DNA of 64,000 nt from Marinobacter confluentis (GTDB taxonomy: Bacteria; Pseudomonadota; Gammaproteobacteria; Pseudomonadales; Oleiphilaceae), in the NCBI RefSeq assembly GCF_004785685.1, contig NZ_SRPF01000003.1, positions 1-64,000 on the forward strand, read 5' to 3'. Each line of letters starts with the position of its first letter. Position 1 is the stretch's first letter. The notes below the pieces were generated by a model, which was given only the letters and a program-made list of their open reading frames with translations, ran no database searches and had not been told where the DNA came from. Position numbers and translations under genes: made by a program. Below, one piece after another: positions 8,713 through 18,510 of the stretch.

Positions 8713-9180
8713 CTATCCATGACGCTCGATCTGCGATATATCTTCGCGATCCACTGCTCGGTCGAGGATTTCTTTGTATTGGATCAAATCCTCCGCTCTC
8801 ATGACCGGGACTGTCACTCCCAGAACATTGATCTTCCTGACCCGCGAGAAATCGATGACTAGCTCTTTCCACTCATTGGAGCCGGAGTCGAGGACCTCCG
8901 CTCGGTTTGCGTTGCCCACTTCCACCTTGGTTCCGTCATAGATGAACTGGACATATTCCAGGTGCCAACCTTCTTCACGACCGCGTTTGGCCGGTTTTGA
9001 AATATGCTCTTTTCCAGCATCAATGACCGACTGAAAATGCTGGGAAGGAACCAGCAGGTCAATGTCGTTGAGCGCGCGAGTCGAACCATAAGCGATCGCT
9101 GCAAGACCGCCGCAAATGACGAAGGGGATGTCTCTCTCATTAAGAAGGTCTGAAATCCACTTAAGCGCGGTATTAGCCAC
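8713..9180 (-). CDS. Nucleotidyltransferase-fold protein
   Basis: A 155-residue protein with the minimal nucleotidyltransferase signature: FVICGGLAAIAYGSTR near residue 20 (GG-x-A-x-x-x-GS) and NDIDLLV near 38 (the D-x-D metal site). Later, VMRAEDLIQYKEI near 125 resembles the helix of the AbiEii/MNT-like families that adenylylate a target. No antitoxin-like HEPN or HTH partner is adjacent, so a stand-alone housekeeping or remnant role is as likely as a toxin-antitoxin function. Confidence 0.75.
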   Translation of the reverse strand: MANTALKWISDLLNERDIPFVICGGLAAIAYGSTRALNDIDLLVPSQHFQSVIDAGKEHISKPAKRGREEGWHLEYVQFIYDGTKVEVGNANRAEVLDSGSNEWKELVIDFSRVRKINVLGVTVPVMRAEDLIQYKEILDRAVDREDISQIERHG

Positions 9181-9275
9181 TTTAGCTCCATCTTTACATT
9201 GTGAATGTATGCAGTGTTGTGCCTTTGATTTAAGGGGTCGGTCAAGCTGGGACTCGCTCTCAACCCCGGGGCTTG

Positions 9276-9704
9276 CTAATGATTTTCCTTCAAAACGGAC
9301 CTAATCAAGCTATCGACTCTCGGCTTTGTTTGATGTGGATTCACAGAGGAATCAACATTGCTCCAGCTGACTTTTTCGTCCACAAAAAGATTGGCCACTG
9401 TAACCATCGTCGAATCATCAAGTAATCCAACGGGTATCCAGTACAAGCCGCTATCTCTGAATTGATTCGGTACAGAAGACCCACACCGCTTGCAGAAATG
9501 AGAGCTGAAGCCAGATTCTTTTTCCCATTTACCGATGCGTGATTCGCCGCTTAGCCAGTGAAAGTCACATGTCTCGACAATCGCGCCGCAACTGGACGCT
9601 GTTCCAGCTTGTTTCCGGCACAGTTGACAGTGGCATTGAAACATCCCGAGTCTTTCAAGGCTCACCTCAAAACGTACATCACCACACAAACATGACCCTT
9701 TCAT
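9276..9704 (-). CDS. GFA-family zinc protein (glutathione-dependent formaldehyde-activating-like)
   Basis: A 142-residue protein with the CENP-V/GFA zinc pattern: SCLCGDVRFEV at residues 4-14, FQCHCQLCRKQAGTA near 22-36 and FCKRCGSSVP near 68-77. These cysteines bind two zinc ions. Members such as Gfa were proposed to speed S-hydroxymethylglutathione formation, but most, including this one, have no proven substrate. It stands alone between the nucleotidyltransferase and the repeat lipoprotein genes. Confidence 0.88.
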   Translation of the reverse strand: MKGSCLCGDVRFEVSLERLGMFQCHCQLCRKQAGTASSCGAIVETCDFHWLSGESRIGKWEKESGFSSHFCKRCGSSVPNQFRDSGLYWIPVGLLDDSTMVTVANLFVDEKVSWSNVDSSVNPHQTKPRVDSLIRSVLKENH

Positions 9705-9766
9705 TCTGATTCAACTCCTGACGCTCTCCGGGACCGGCAAAGACTGGGCTAATCAGAGCCGGCGGG

Positions 9767-12658
9767 TTAATTCGGCACAACGCCACCATCAGTGACAGAC
9801 CAGTTGTAAGTATCGGTCAATACATCACGGGCATCTTGAGCACTGCTCGAATATTGGCTATCACCTGCATCAAACGTCACACCGGTCGTTAGTGTTTGAG
9901 AACTCCAGCCATTCAATAAGCCATCGTAGTTGCCGACTGAGAGCGCGACGCCGTCGAACATTGCTTGCATTCCACTCACGGAAGATACATCCCAGTCGCC
10001 AAGGTTCTGATCAAAAGCCATGGTTCCACCGGATCTATAGAACATATATTCCATATTCCTCACGGACGACACATCCCAAGCACTTATATCTCGATTAAAA
10101 TTATTAGCACCCGAAAACATGTACCCCATATCGGCAACTGAAGACACATCCCAGGTGCCGATATTCTGATTAAATGATTCAGCTCCACGGAACATGCTAT
10201 TCATTCCCCTTACGGAAGAAACGTTCCAGCCACCAATATTTTGGTTAAACGATCTCGCATAAGAGAACATTCGGGCGGTGCCAATTACCGAACCAAGATC
10301 CCATGTAGTGATATCGCTGTTAAACGCAGATGCGGATGAGAACATCGCACTCATTAGAGTTACACTAGACACATCCCATCGATTCAACGACCTATCAAAC
10401 GCCTCAGCGTTTTGAAACATTCCTGACATCGAAGTAACAGAAGAAACATTCCAATTATTAAGCGGTTGGTTGAATAGCCTTGCACCGGAAAACATAAAGG
10501 ACATATCAATAACAGAACTGACATCCCAAGCATCTATATTATGATTAAACGAACGAGCTCCCGCAAACATAAAAGACATATTGGTAACAGACCTGACATC
10601 CCAAGAATTTATATTCTGATTAAACGAACGTGCACCCGAAAACATAGAATTCATCATCTCGACTGCAGACACATCCCAAGAACTTATGTCTTGATCAAAA
10701 CTTAAAGCATTCGAAAATGTGGCATTCATACTTCGGACAGAAGAAACGTCCCATGCACTGATATCCTGATTAAACGAAACTGCGTTAGTGAATGTTGAAT
10801 TCATCGTTTCAACAGAAGAAACATTCCAGGAACTAATATCGCCGTTAAATATTCTCGCATCAAGAAATGTCTCATCCATATTTTTCAGTTGTGACAGGTT
10901 CGGAGAATCGGTGGCGTTCAACGTAAAGTTCCGTGAACCGTAAAACATGCGATACATCGACCGCCATTGTGTATCGCCCCATTGTTCGACAGAAATCAAC
11001 TTGAGAGAGTCTGTCTCTGACCCAACCGTGGCCGTGGCGATGGAAGTTGCGTCAAACAACATTTGTGGAAATTTTCCGGTGATCTCAACGGTATAGGTAC
11101 CAGGCGTTGCGTAGGTATGAGTGACGTCGCCTGTAATTCCCGCTTGGACCTCGCCATCGCCCCAATCAACCGAGTACTCGTAACCCGGCCCCTTAGTATG
11201 AATGGTGATCTGATTATCCTCACTAATTCCTGTGTTATCAGTTTTCCAGATGGTAATAAAAGGAACTGTTGCGTCCGGAGTAGGAACAAACTGGCCTTGA
11301 TCCCGAATTGTCCAGCCAAAGGCATCAGTCAGCACATCTCTTTGAGATTGGGCGCTGGCTAAGTAATAACTTTCACCGCCATCAAATACGACGTTGTTTT
11401 GGACGCTCTGCGCCGCCCATCCCTGGAGCGTGCTGGAATAGTTCTCCAACGAAAGAAACGCGTTTTCAAACATCCCACCCATACTGGTGACTTGAGCAAT
11501 GTTCCAGAGACCAAGATCTTGATCAAACGCCTGGGATGAGGCGAACATTTGATCCATATTCGTCACCGAGGACACATCCCAGGCGCTGAGATCCTGGTTG
11601 AAACGATCTGCTCCCGCAAACATCAAATTCATTATTGAAACATCAGAAACGTCCCATGGACCGATATCTCGATTAAAGCCATCCGCGTTCAAAAACATGC
11701 TTCTCATTATTAAAACAGAGGACACGTCCCAATTTGAAATATTCCCATTAAAAGAACCTGCCTGGGCAAACATGCCCCCCATGTTAGTTACAGACGAAAC
11801 ATCCCATGCGTTTAGATTTTGATTAAAAGAATCTGCACCGGAGAACATACGCTCCATGTTCACGACAGATGAAACATTCCAGCCTCCTATGTCTTGATTA
11901 AACGAAGAAGCGCTTGAAAACATATACTCCATATTGGTGACAGAGGACGTATTCCAGTTTCCAATATCAGAATTAAACACCTCACAACTGTCGAATAGTG
12001 CATACATATTAGTGACAGACGACACATCCCAAGCGCCGAGGTCGCTATTGAACCGTGTTGCGTCGGTGAACATCAGGCCCATGTCGGTTACATTACTTAC
12101 GTCCCACCTACTGAGATCTCCGGTGAGATTAGTTGCGCCAAAAAACATCCGGCTTGTCGAGGTTACCTCGCTCAAATCAGGTGCATCGGTAGCATTTATG
12201 ACCAAGTTGTTGCTGTCTTGGAATGCCCCTTCCATTGACCGCCAGCGGATATTTCCCCACTGCTCTATGGACAGTAGCTTACTATTTTCCTCATCACCTG
12301 AACCGGCGATGTCATACGTAGTGATTTGCGGAAAATCCCCTGTTATCGCGACAGTGTACGTTCCGGCAACTGCATAGGTATGAGTAATGCCTCCGGTTAC
12401 ATTTGCATCAACATTTCCATCACCCCAATCCACGGTATAGTCATACCCATTTCCAACCGTTTGAATGACAATTTGATTGTTGTCACCAAGACCCGGGTTG
12501 TCTGTTTTCCAGACGGTGATAAAGGGCACTGTACCCACTGGCGCTGAATTGCGAGCGCTAGATGAATCACCACCACCCCCGCCACCACAAGCCTGGAGAA
12601 ATAATAGGATTACAAGACAGATAAACGGTTTAAAGCGAGATAAATACGTGGGATGCAT
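9767..12658 (-). CDS. BspA-family (DUF285) repeat surface lipoprotein with internal duplication
   Basis: A 963-residue secreted protein. Residues 1-24 form a lipoprotein signal with lipobox LQAC followed by a glycine/serine spacer. The rest is built as two parallel halves. Each has a PKD-like module (VPFITVWKTDN...VDWGDG...HTYAVAGTYTVAITG; second copy from about residue 465), then many 25-residue DUF285 repeats of the form WDVSSVTNMxxMFxxAxxFNxDI, then a closing VLTDAFGW or VLTDTYNW segment. I count roughly 10 repeats in the first half and 14 in the second. Such proteins are surface adhesins or ligand binders; the partner is unknown. The gene is more AT-rich than its flanks, which hints at transfer or repeat expansion. 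Confidence 0.92.
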   Translation of the reverse strand: MHPTYLSRFKPFICLVILLFLQACGGGGGGDSSSARNSAPVGTVPFITVWKTDNPGLGDNNQIVIQTVGNGYDYTVDWGDGNVDANVTGGITHTYAVAGTYTVAITGDFPQITTYDIAGSGDEENSKLLSIEQWGNIRWRSMEGAFQDSNNLVINATDAPDLSEVTSTSRMFFGATNLTGDLSRWDVSNVTDMGLMFTDATRFNSDLGAWDVSSVTNMYALFDSCEVFNSDIGNWNTSSVTNMEYMFSSASSFNQDIGGWNVSSVVNMERMFSGADSFNQNLNAWDVSSVTNMGGMFAQAGSFNGNISNWDVSSVLIMRSMFLNADGFNRDIGPWDVSDVSIMNLMFAGADRFNQDLSAWDVSSVTNMDQMFASSQAFDQDLGLWNIAQVTSMGGMFENAFLSLENYSSTLQGWAAQSVQNNVVFDGGESYYLASAQSQRDVLTDAFGWTIRDQGQFVPTPDATVPFITIWKTDNTGISEDNQITIHTKGPGYEYSVDWGDGEVQAGITGDVTHTYATPGTYTVEITGKFPQMLFDATSIATATVGSETDSLKLISVEQWGDTQWRSMYRMFYGSRNFTLNATDSPNLSQLKNMDETFLDARIFNGDISSWNVSSVETMNSTFTNAVSFNQDISAWDVSSVRSMNATFSNALSFDQDISSWDVSAVEMMNSMFSGARSFNQNINSWDVRSVTNMSFMFAGARSFNHNIDAWDVSSVIDMSFMFSGARLFNQPLNNWNVSSVTSMSGMFQNAEAFDRSLNRWDVSSVTLMSAMFSSASAFNSDITTWDLGSVIGTARMFSYARSFNQNIGGWNVSSVRGMNSMFRGAESFNQNIGTWDVSSVADMGYMFSGANNFNRDISAWDVSSVRNMEYMFYRSGGTMAFDQNLGDWDVSSVSGMQAMFDGVALSVGNYDGLLNGWSSQTLTTGVTFDAGDSQYSSSAQDARDVLTDTYNWSVTDGGVVPN

Positions 12659-12913
12659 ATAATACCTAATACGACTGAGAGTAAGTTGGGTCTAATCTGA
12701 TGAATAGGTGGTGTTAATGATTTTCCGTGCCGCTCTCATTTATCGATCCCTCCCCATTGGGTTCCCAGGTTTTGAAAACACTTTCACCAACCAAGTGCTT
12801 TTGCTTTTGGCCAGGAGGATTTTAAAAATCCGAACGGTTATTCTATAGAAAGGACGTTATAGACCGTCTAACCCGGCGTCTATCTGAAATTCCTGAACAG
12901 GTATTCGGAAAAA

Positions 12914-13807
12914 ATGAACATTAAGCTTGATCAATTGAAGTCGTTCTTACTCGTGGCTGAGGAATCAAACCTCACTCGTGCCGCTGCCCGACGTCATTCG
13001 ACGCCTTCCGCTGTGAGTGAACACATTCGGAATCTGGAAGCAGAATTAGGACTCGCACTTTTCGAGAGAAGCAAACAGGGCATGGCACTTACAGGGGCTG
13101 GCGAACGGCTACTAATTCCGGTCAGCCGCGTCTTCTCTTCCGTTGAGGGTGTTCGAAATACGGCGCTTTCAATTCTCGAAACGCCTAAAGCTGATTTGAG
13201 CATAGGCCTGAATTCACCACCGGAATATCTGCGGATGGACCGCATCTTGAAACAAAAAGCCGCTGACCTTCCCTACGTTAATCTGGAAATGCGGACTCGC
13301 TCATCACCGCTAGTCGTTGAGGAGGTGCTATCCGGTAAGCTTGATTTGGGCTATGTATTCGGCGAGTGGGATGACCCAAGGCTTCACATTGTGCCCCTAT
13401 CACCGATAAAAGTTTCTGTGATTGGCCCCAATGACTACTCACTAGACTCTTTGCCTGAGTCATTTGAAGACAGGCAACAGCTGCCCTGGGTCTGGCCTAA
13501 CCCCCAATGCCCCTTCGCCAGTTTTATGAAGGAAATTCTTGGCCCAGAGTCACAGGCATCGGATGCCGTCATTACCTCCGATGACGAATACTCCACAGTG
13601 GTCATGGTGAAGACCGGGCTAGGTTTTGGGCTCGTCGAACACAATTATGGCGTTGACTTGAGGGGGAACGATGCGTTCCGCATGTTCGATGAGCCTCACT
13701 TGAGCACTAACGTCAGCCTTATCTGCGGCTCTGAAGCCTATAGAAACGGCAGTGTTACCGCCCTGTTCGATCTGATTGTCCAGCAGTGGCAGTGCCCTTC
13801 TGATTGA
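12914..13807 (+). CDS. LysR-family transcriptional regulator
   Basis: A 297-residue LysR protein. The HTH is at residues 1-60 (LDQLKSFLLVAEESNLTRAA, then TPSAVSEHIRNLEAELG), with an effector-binding domain at about 90-295. The ATG at 12914 follows AAAAA and gives the standard MxxxLxxLKSF start. It is divergent from the repeat lipoprotein gene across a 255-bp gap and convergent with the next LysR gene. No target can be assigned from the neighbourhood. Confidence 0.92.
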   Translation: MNIKLDQLKSFLLVAEESNLTRAAARRHSTPSAVSEHIRNLEAELGLALFERSKQGMALTGAGERLLIPVSRVFSSVEGVRNTALSILETPKADLSIGLNSPPEYLRMDRILKQKAADLPYVNLEMRTRSSPLVVEEVLSGKLDLGYVFGEWDDPRLHIVPLSPIKVSVIGPNDYSLDSLPESFEDRQQLPWVWPNPQCPFASFMKEILGPESQASDAVITSDDEYSTVVMVKTGLGFGLVEHNYGVDLRGNDAFRMFDEPHLSTNVSLICGSEAYRNGSVTALFDLIVQQWQCPSD

Positions 13808-13822
13808 ACCTTACGCCGCGAA

Positions 13823-14707
13823 TCACTTCAATTGGATCGTTTCGGACAGTTCTTTCATTAACTGTTTGATGCGACTCACTCGCTTTGAGTCCATGTGGGT
13901 GAGCAGCCAGAGTCCGGTTTCCAATTCTACGATCGGCGGTGTCAGCCGTCGGAGGCGTTCATCATTGTCCCCGATATAGCACGGTAAGATCGCAAGGCCA
14001 TTGCCTCGACTAACCGCCGTCTGCATTGCCAGAACCGAATCGATTCGGTATCGGCAGCTGCTTTCCGGCACATTCCTGGCCAGCCAGTTTTCCATCGGCG
14101 TGTCACCCATCTGAGCATCAGGCGTTATCCATTGGTCATTGATTATGTCTGAAATTGCCACCTCCCCTTTTATGTGGCCCCACTGCGTTTGCTCACCATA
14201 GACAGCCTGTTTAATCGTGCCAATGCAGCGCCCAACCAATGTCTCGGGGGGAGAATTGGTTGGGCGCACTGCTATATCCGCCTCGCGCTTTGACAGGCTC
14301 TGCTGCTGATTTGAAATGACAACTTCGAGCTGTATTGCAGGATGTCGTTGGCGAAAACTCGCCAGAATGTCGGCTAGAAGGCCTGAAAATAGGGTATCAG
14401 TGGTCGTCAATCGGATAGTGCCGGCCAATTGTAGGTCGTTTCCGGCAACGCGCCGTTCAGCACCTAGAATTTCACCTTCCACTTTCTCAGCGGACCCCGC
14501 CAGGTCCTCTCCGAGGGGCGTCGCTTCATATCCATTCCGTCCTCGGTGAAACAACGTCACCCCCAGGTCTCGCTCCATGTCGTTGAGACGCCTGAACACA
14601 GTGGCGTGGCTGACGCCCAACGTGCGGCTGGCTCCCGACAGCGAGCCGGTTCTCGCGATTGCCAGCACGATTTGAAGGTCGTCCCAACGGATCTTCTGTT
14701 TGTTCAT
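13823..14707 (-). CDS. LysR-family transcriptional regulator
   Basis: A 294-residue LysR protein with the HTH WDDLQIVLAIARTGSLSGA and VSHATVFRRLNDMERDLG. It is of the subgroup that uses single-residue-specific recognition of a divergently transcribed oxidoreductase. Its start is 85 bp from that of the flavodoxin-fold quinone reductase gene (14793), with the intergenic region shared, so it probably controls that gene (inference from layout). Confidence 0.92.
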   Translation of the reverse strand: MNKQKIRWDDLQIVLAIARTGSLSGASRTLGVSHATVFRRLNDMERDLGVTLFHRGRNGYEATPLGEDLAGSAEKVEGEILGAERRVAGNDLQLAGTIRLTTTDTLFSGLLADILASFRQRHPAIQLEVVISNQQQSLSKREADIAVRPTNSPPETLVGRCIGTIKQAVYGEQTQWGHIKGEVAISDIINDQWITPDAQMGDTPMENWLARNVPESSCRYRIDSVLAMQTAVSRGNGLAILPCYIGDNDERLRRLTPPIVELETGLWLLTHMDSKRVSRIKQLMKELSETIQLK

Positions 14708-14792
14708 GCAAATGCCGTTTTCAAATTTTAGGGATGTTTTATCAAATACGCACAGGCTAGGCTAGAAAACAATCTCTCTTTAAGAGGACGAC

Positions 14793-15542
14793 ATGAATAT
14801 TCTTATCGTTTTGGCCCACCCAGAAAGGAAGTCATTTAATGGCGCCTTGGTCGATACAGCCAAAGGGACTCTGGAACGAGCAGGCCACGAGGTTCAGATC
14901 GACGATCTCTATGCTGAAAATTTCGACCCAGTCGAACGTGCTGAGTGGTACGCGAACCACAACAACAATGAATATTTCGCTGCTTTGACGGAACAGTCGA
15001 ATCACTTCAAGGCCAAACAGCTTCCCGAAGACGTGAACCGGGAGATTTCCCGGCTGGACTGGGCGGATCTTGTGATTTTTCAATTTCCGCTGTGGTGGCA
15101 TGCGCAGCCCGCCATTTTAAAAGGCTGGTTTGATCGCGTATTGGTTTACGGAGGGCTCTATAGCGGCCGCATGCGTTATGACCATGGCTACTTCAGAGGC
15201 AAGAAGGCCATGTGCTCTGTCACCACCGGTTCGCCGGCACAGACGTTCATGCCCTTTGGACGCGCGGGCAACATGGTTGAGTGGCTCTGGCCTTTTCACT
15301 CCTCCCTGAATTACATCGGCTTTAACGTTTTACCACCTAACGTCAGTTACGGCGTTCAGGCGGGCGGTATTCAATACCAAGAGAAAGCCGCATTCGAGGC
15401 ACATCTGGAAACACAGAAAACAGACTGGGCATCTCGACTTCGAGACATTGAACAAGAGACACCGATTCCATTCACCGGCTGGTCTGATTGGAATGAGGAT
15501 GGCGTGTTAAGGCACGACCATCCGATGCGCTGGAGACCATAA
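14793..15542 (+). CDS. NAD(P)H dehydrogenase (quinone)-family flavoprotein
   Basis: A 249-residue flavodoxin-like protein of the NQO/MdaB-KefF group. The N-terminal beta strand and phosphate loop are visible as NILIVLAHPERKSFNGAL (residues 2-19). FQFPLWWHAQPAILKGWFDRVL near residues 95-117 is the conserved quinone/FAD segment, and TTGSPAQTF near 146 follows. These enzymes perform two-electron reduction of quinones or nitro/azo compounds in the cytoplasm. It is divergent from a LysR gene that likely regulates it. AAGAGGAC lies before the ATG. Confidence 0.92.
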   Translation: MNILIVLAHPERKSFNGALVDTAKGTLERAGHEVQIDDLYAENFDPVERAEWYANHNNNEYFAALTEQSNHFKAKQLPEDVNREISRLDWADLVIFQFPLWWHAQPAILKGWFDRVLVYGGLYSGRMRYDHGYFRGKKAMCSVTTGSPAQTFMPFGRAGNMVEWLWPFHSSLNYIGFNVLPPNVSYGVQAGGIQYQEKAAFEAHLETQKTDWASRLRDIEQETPIPFTGWSDWNEDGVLRHDHPMRWRP

Positions 15543-15751
15543 TTGACTCTGGCTCGTCATTTCCCAGGGTGCCATCAGGAAGCGATTTGATGTTTTACAC
15601 CTCATTGCCAGAACTGAGAAAACTCGAGCGACAGAACCTCAACCATCGCAGAAAGGCTTTTCGCGGGCTGGTTTCATTGTTCCGCGGAAAGGGCAGGAAC
15701 CAAAATTCAAAAGCATCTGAAACATCTTCAACAGCGACCAGGGGTTTAGCA

Positions 15752-16582
15752 ATGCACGAGTCCGCTGAAGAAGAAACTCTGATTCTGGACAAGCATTTCG
15801 AATTCGATGACCGGCGCGTGGCCTGGGGTTGCATGGGGGAAGGCCCCCCGATTGTTCTGGTTCACGGGTTTCCCTGGTCGTCTCAAGCCTGGCGGCGAAT
15901 TGCTCCGTGGCTCTCACGCACTTACACCGTTTACTACTTTGACATGCTGGGGTGCGGCGAATCCGAAAAACGCAAAACCTCATCGGTGCAGCCGGACATT
16001 CAGAACAAGTTGCTCGCCGCCTTGATTGATCATTGGCAACTAAATTGCCCTCATGTTGTTGGCCACGATTTCGGCGGGCTGGCCTCGTTGCGCGCCCATT
16101 TAATCGACGGATGCGACTACTCCCAGCTGACGCTTGTCGACAGCGTCGCCATGCTTCCGTCGGGTTCTCCATTTTTCGCCCACGCTCAGAAGCATGCAGA
16201 GGCCATGCGCGGTCTTCCTGAGTTCGTACACGAAGCCGTTTTCCACGCTTTTATCAATTATGGATCTCTCAGAGGGCTGCCGACCTCGGTCTGCAACCTG
16301 TATTTTGACCCTTGGTCTGGTCAGGAGGGTAAGAACGCGTTTTACGACCAAATCGAGCAGTCAACCGTTGCAGAGCTCGAAGAAATTCAAGATTTGTTGC
16401 AACCACTGCCGTTTCCCGTCGATATCATTTGGGGCGAGCATGACCGCAATATTCCCATGGCAAAAGGGAAAGAGCTTGCCGAGAAGCTCAAAGCTCGAAG
16501 TTTCACCCCGGTCCCTAATGCCGCCCACGCCGTTCATGAGGATGCGCCCGAGGCAATTCTTAGCGTTTTGTCCAGTGGTTAA
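15752..16582 (+). CDS. Alpha/beta-hydrolase
   Basis: A 276-residue alpha/beta-hydrolase when started at the ATG at 15752. The oxyanion motif is VLVHGFPWSSQAW near residue 37, the aspartate-bearing DMLGCGES near 68 precedes the nucleophile region, and the nucleophile elbow is VVGHDFGG near 100 (G-H-D-F-G), which gives an aspartate nucleophile as in haloalkane dehalogenases and epoxide hydrolases. NAAHAVHEDAP near 257 carries the catalytic histidine. The frame is open back to 15569; the extra 61 residues (lysine/arginine-rich) do not belong to the fold. A truncated EamA gene abuts it downstream. Confidence 0.88.
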   Translation: MHESAEEETLILDKHFEFDDRRVAWGCMGEGPPIVLVHGFPWSSQAWRRIAPWLSRTYTVYYFDMLGCGESEKRKTSSVQPDIQNKLLAALIDHWQLNCPHVVGHDFGGLASLRAHLIDGCDYSQLTLVDSVAMLPSGSPFFAHAQKHAEAMRGLPEFVHEAVFHAFINYGSLRGLPTSVCNLYFDPWSGQEGKNAFYDQIEQSTVAELEEIQDLLQPLPFPVDIIWGEHDRNIPMAKGKELAEKLKARSFTPVPNAAHAVHEDAPEAILSVLSSG

Positions 16583-16634
16583 ACCAAGCATAGACTTAAA
16601 AGTTGGATGTCCAGTTTGGCCACATATTTCAAGG

Positions 16635-17024
16635 CTAGGGCGTGGCACGCTCGTCAGGTAGGAACATGCTCGCGACAACTACAGTGAATATCGGAGTCGC
16701 CGCGTTAAGGATCGATGCCAGTCCAGACGCAATTTGAGTTTGCCCCCAAACAATGAAGACAAAGGGGATAACATTATTCAACAACCCCATTCCCAGAAAT
16801 GCCGTCCAAACCCCCAAGCTCTTTGGCGGGCCCCACCCCGCGACCAACGCGAAGCTCCATAACGCTATGGCAGCGACTCCTACCCTGAGCGTAACAATTG
16901 TGAGTGGCGGCAGGTCTGCAACAGCTACACCGACGAAGAAAAATGATCCTCCCCACAGGACGGACAGAACGATTAACATGACCCATTCACGAGGGCCCAT
17001 AGCGGTATTTATTGAAGATGTCAT
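16635..17024 (-). pseudogene. 3'-truncated EamA-family transporter gene
   Basis: The 130-codon frame starting at 17024 encodes the first four to five membrane segments of an EamA transporter: VLWGGSFFFVGVAV, RVGVAAIALW, FLGMGLLNNVIPFVFIVWG and ASILNAATPIFTVVVAS. Full members have about 290 residues. The frame ends right after FLPDERATP, in the middle of the first repeat, 52 bp from the stop of the convergent hydrolase gene. The second half is missing, so a deletion probably fused the two flanks. I consider it non-functional. Confidence 0.75.
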
Positions 17025-17167
17025 AGTGAGGCCGGTCCAAGTTAATACATGTTGTAACCAGCTTAGGGTGTGATCAAAACTCAAAACATCCGATTATTGC
17101 GTTCTAATTCACTTGCGCTGCTCTGTCTTGCTCAGTGAGACCTAACGCAATAAATCGCTCGATTTGA

Positions 17168-17180
17168 AATTACTCAGCAA
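17168..17180 (+). promoter_or_regulatory. Candidate Ada box
   Basis: AAT-TACTCA-GCAA matches the bipartite A box (AAT) and B box (GCAA) with the 6-bp spacing described for the Escherichia coli ada promoter. It lies 70 bp before the chosen ada start. The motif is short and could occur by chance; position is the main support. Confidence 0.35.
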
Positions 17181-17250
17181 TAATCGGATAGATACGCCTC
17201 GCAAAGTCAGTTCTACTGCATATTGTCAAATTCGAGCAAAAGGTTACGTC

Positions 17251-18315
17251 ATGTCGATGCCATCCGAACAGCTAATGCGAGTAGCAATACAGGTAAGGGA
17301 TAAATCCTTCGATGGACAGTTTTTCTATGGCGTTATCACGACGGGCGTATTCTGCCAACCATCCTGCTCCGCTCGCCCAGCAAAGCCCGAAAACCTGAGA
17401 TTTTTCCCATCTATTGCAAGCGCCGTGCTGGCTGGTTTCAGGCCTTGCAAGCGTTGCCAAGCGACGGAAGGCACTCCACGAGTAGCTCGATTGGTGGCGG
17501 TAGCCCGTCACATTGAGGAATATGCCGACGAGCGGCTAACACTGGTTAACTTGGCTGAGATAGCAGGGCTGTCTCCTTCAAGGCTACAAAGAATATTCAA
17601 AGAAGCCTTTGGCGTCTCACCTAAAGCCTATCAAGATGCGGTTCGCATGCGGCATTTCAAGCAATCCTTGAAAGAAGCCGACAGCATAACCGATGCAATT
17701 TTTTCTTCGGGATTTGGCTCCATTAGCCGCGTCTACGGTGAAGCGACACGCAATATCGGGATGACGCCCAAAGCCTACCGAGCAGGCGGTGCTGGTGAAG
17801 TCATCACCTTCGCTTGCCGAAACACCGCTCTTGGCCTGATGGCCATGGCAGCGACGGATAAGGGAGTTTGTTTTGTCCAATTCGGTGACAATGAAGCGTC
17901 ACTGGTCGCCAACCTGAAAGGGGAATTCCCTAGTGCTGAACTGAGCATTTCACCTGCGCAAGACGCGCCCGAACTTGATGCCTGGATGGAAGCCTTGGAT
18001 CAGCACATCAGCAAAGGTGCCCCAAGGCCTGACTTACCGCTTGATATGCGGGGAACCGCGTTTCAAATGACGGTATGGCAATTCCTGTTGAGCATCCGAG
18101 AAGGTGACGTTCTCAGCTATAGCGAGGTGGCTCAGCAAATCGACAAGCCAAAAGCGGTCAGGGCAGTTGCTTCGGCGTGTGCAAAAAACCGTATAGGCGT
18201 GCTCATTCCTTGCCACCGGGTCTTAAGGGGTGACGGCAGTCTTGGCGGATACCGCTGGGGATTGGAGCGAAAACGGGCATTACTAGGCGCGGAAAGAGAA
18301 CAACGGCCTGAATAA
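17251..18315 (+). CDS. ada: Bifunctional DNA-repair methyltransferase/regulator Ada
   Basis: A 354-residue protein with full Ada architecture. Residues 1-75 form the zinc methyl-phosphotriester acceptor domain with FCQPSC (Cys35, Cys39) and PCKRC (Cys66, Cys69). Residues 85-185 hold the AraC-type HTHs (LVNLAEIAGLSPSRLQRIFK). Residues 190-354 form the O6-methylguanine methyltransferase with the acceptor IPCHRV. It repairs alkylated DNA and, once methylated, activates its own gene. I chose the ATG at 17251 over the upstream frame from 17164 because homology starts there. A candidate Ada box lies upstream. Confidence 0.95.
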   Translation: MSMPSEQLMRVAIQVRDKSFDGQFFYGVITTGVFCQPSCSARPAKPENLRFFPSIASAVLAGFRPCKRCQATEGTPRVARLVAVARHIEEYADERLTLVNLAEIAGLSPSRLQRIFKEAFGVSPKAYQDAVRMRHFKQSLKEADSITDAIFSSGFGSISRVYGEATRNIGMTPKAYRAGGAGEVITFACRNTALGLMAMAATDKGVCFVQFGDNEASLVANLKGEFPSAELSISPAQDAPELDAWMEALDQHISKGAPRPDLPLDMRGTAFQMTVWQFLLSIREGDVLSYSEVAQQIDKPKAVRAVASACAKNRIGVLIPCHRVLRGDGSLGGYRWGLERKRALLGAEREQRPE

Positions 18316-18510
18316 TACTTAAGGTCTATGTAAGGGGCCCGTTACTGGCAACCACCATGTTTCTTAGCTTGTTAAACGTCTGGTCCCTCTCAGGTAACCC
18401 TTCAAGCTGAAAACGGTTACGCTGGATAGGAGCACTATCAGGCTCTCGTAGGCCAAATATCCATTGTCTCTCAAGATAACACGTCACCTATTGATACGAG
18501 AGGCCACCAA

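Noticed and set aside
8713..9180. Toxin-antitoxin system built on the nucleotidyltransferase
   Set aside because: No HEPN, AbiEi-like or small HTH partner gene is adjacent; the neighbours are DUF3291 and GFA genes.
10000..12300. CRISPR-like array, because of regular repeats about 75 bp apart
   Set aside because: The period is coding: each unit is a 25-residue DUF285 repeat in one long open frame.
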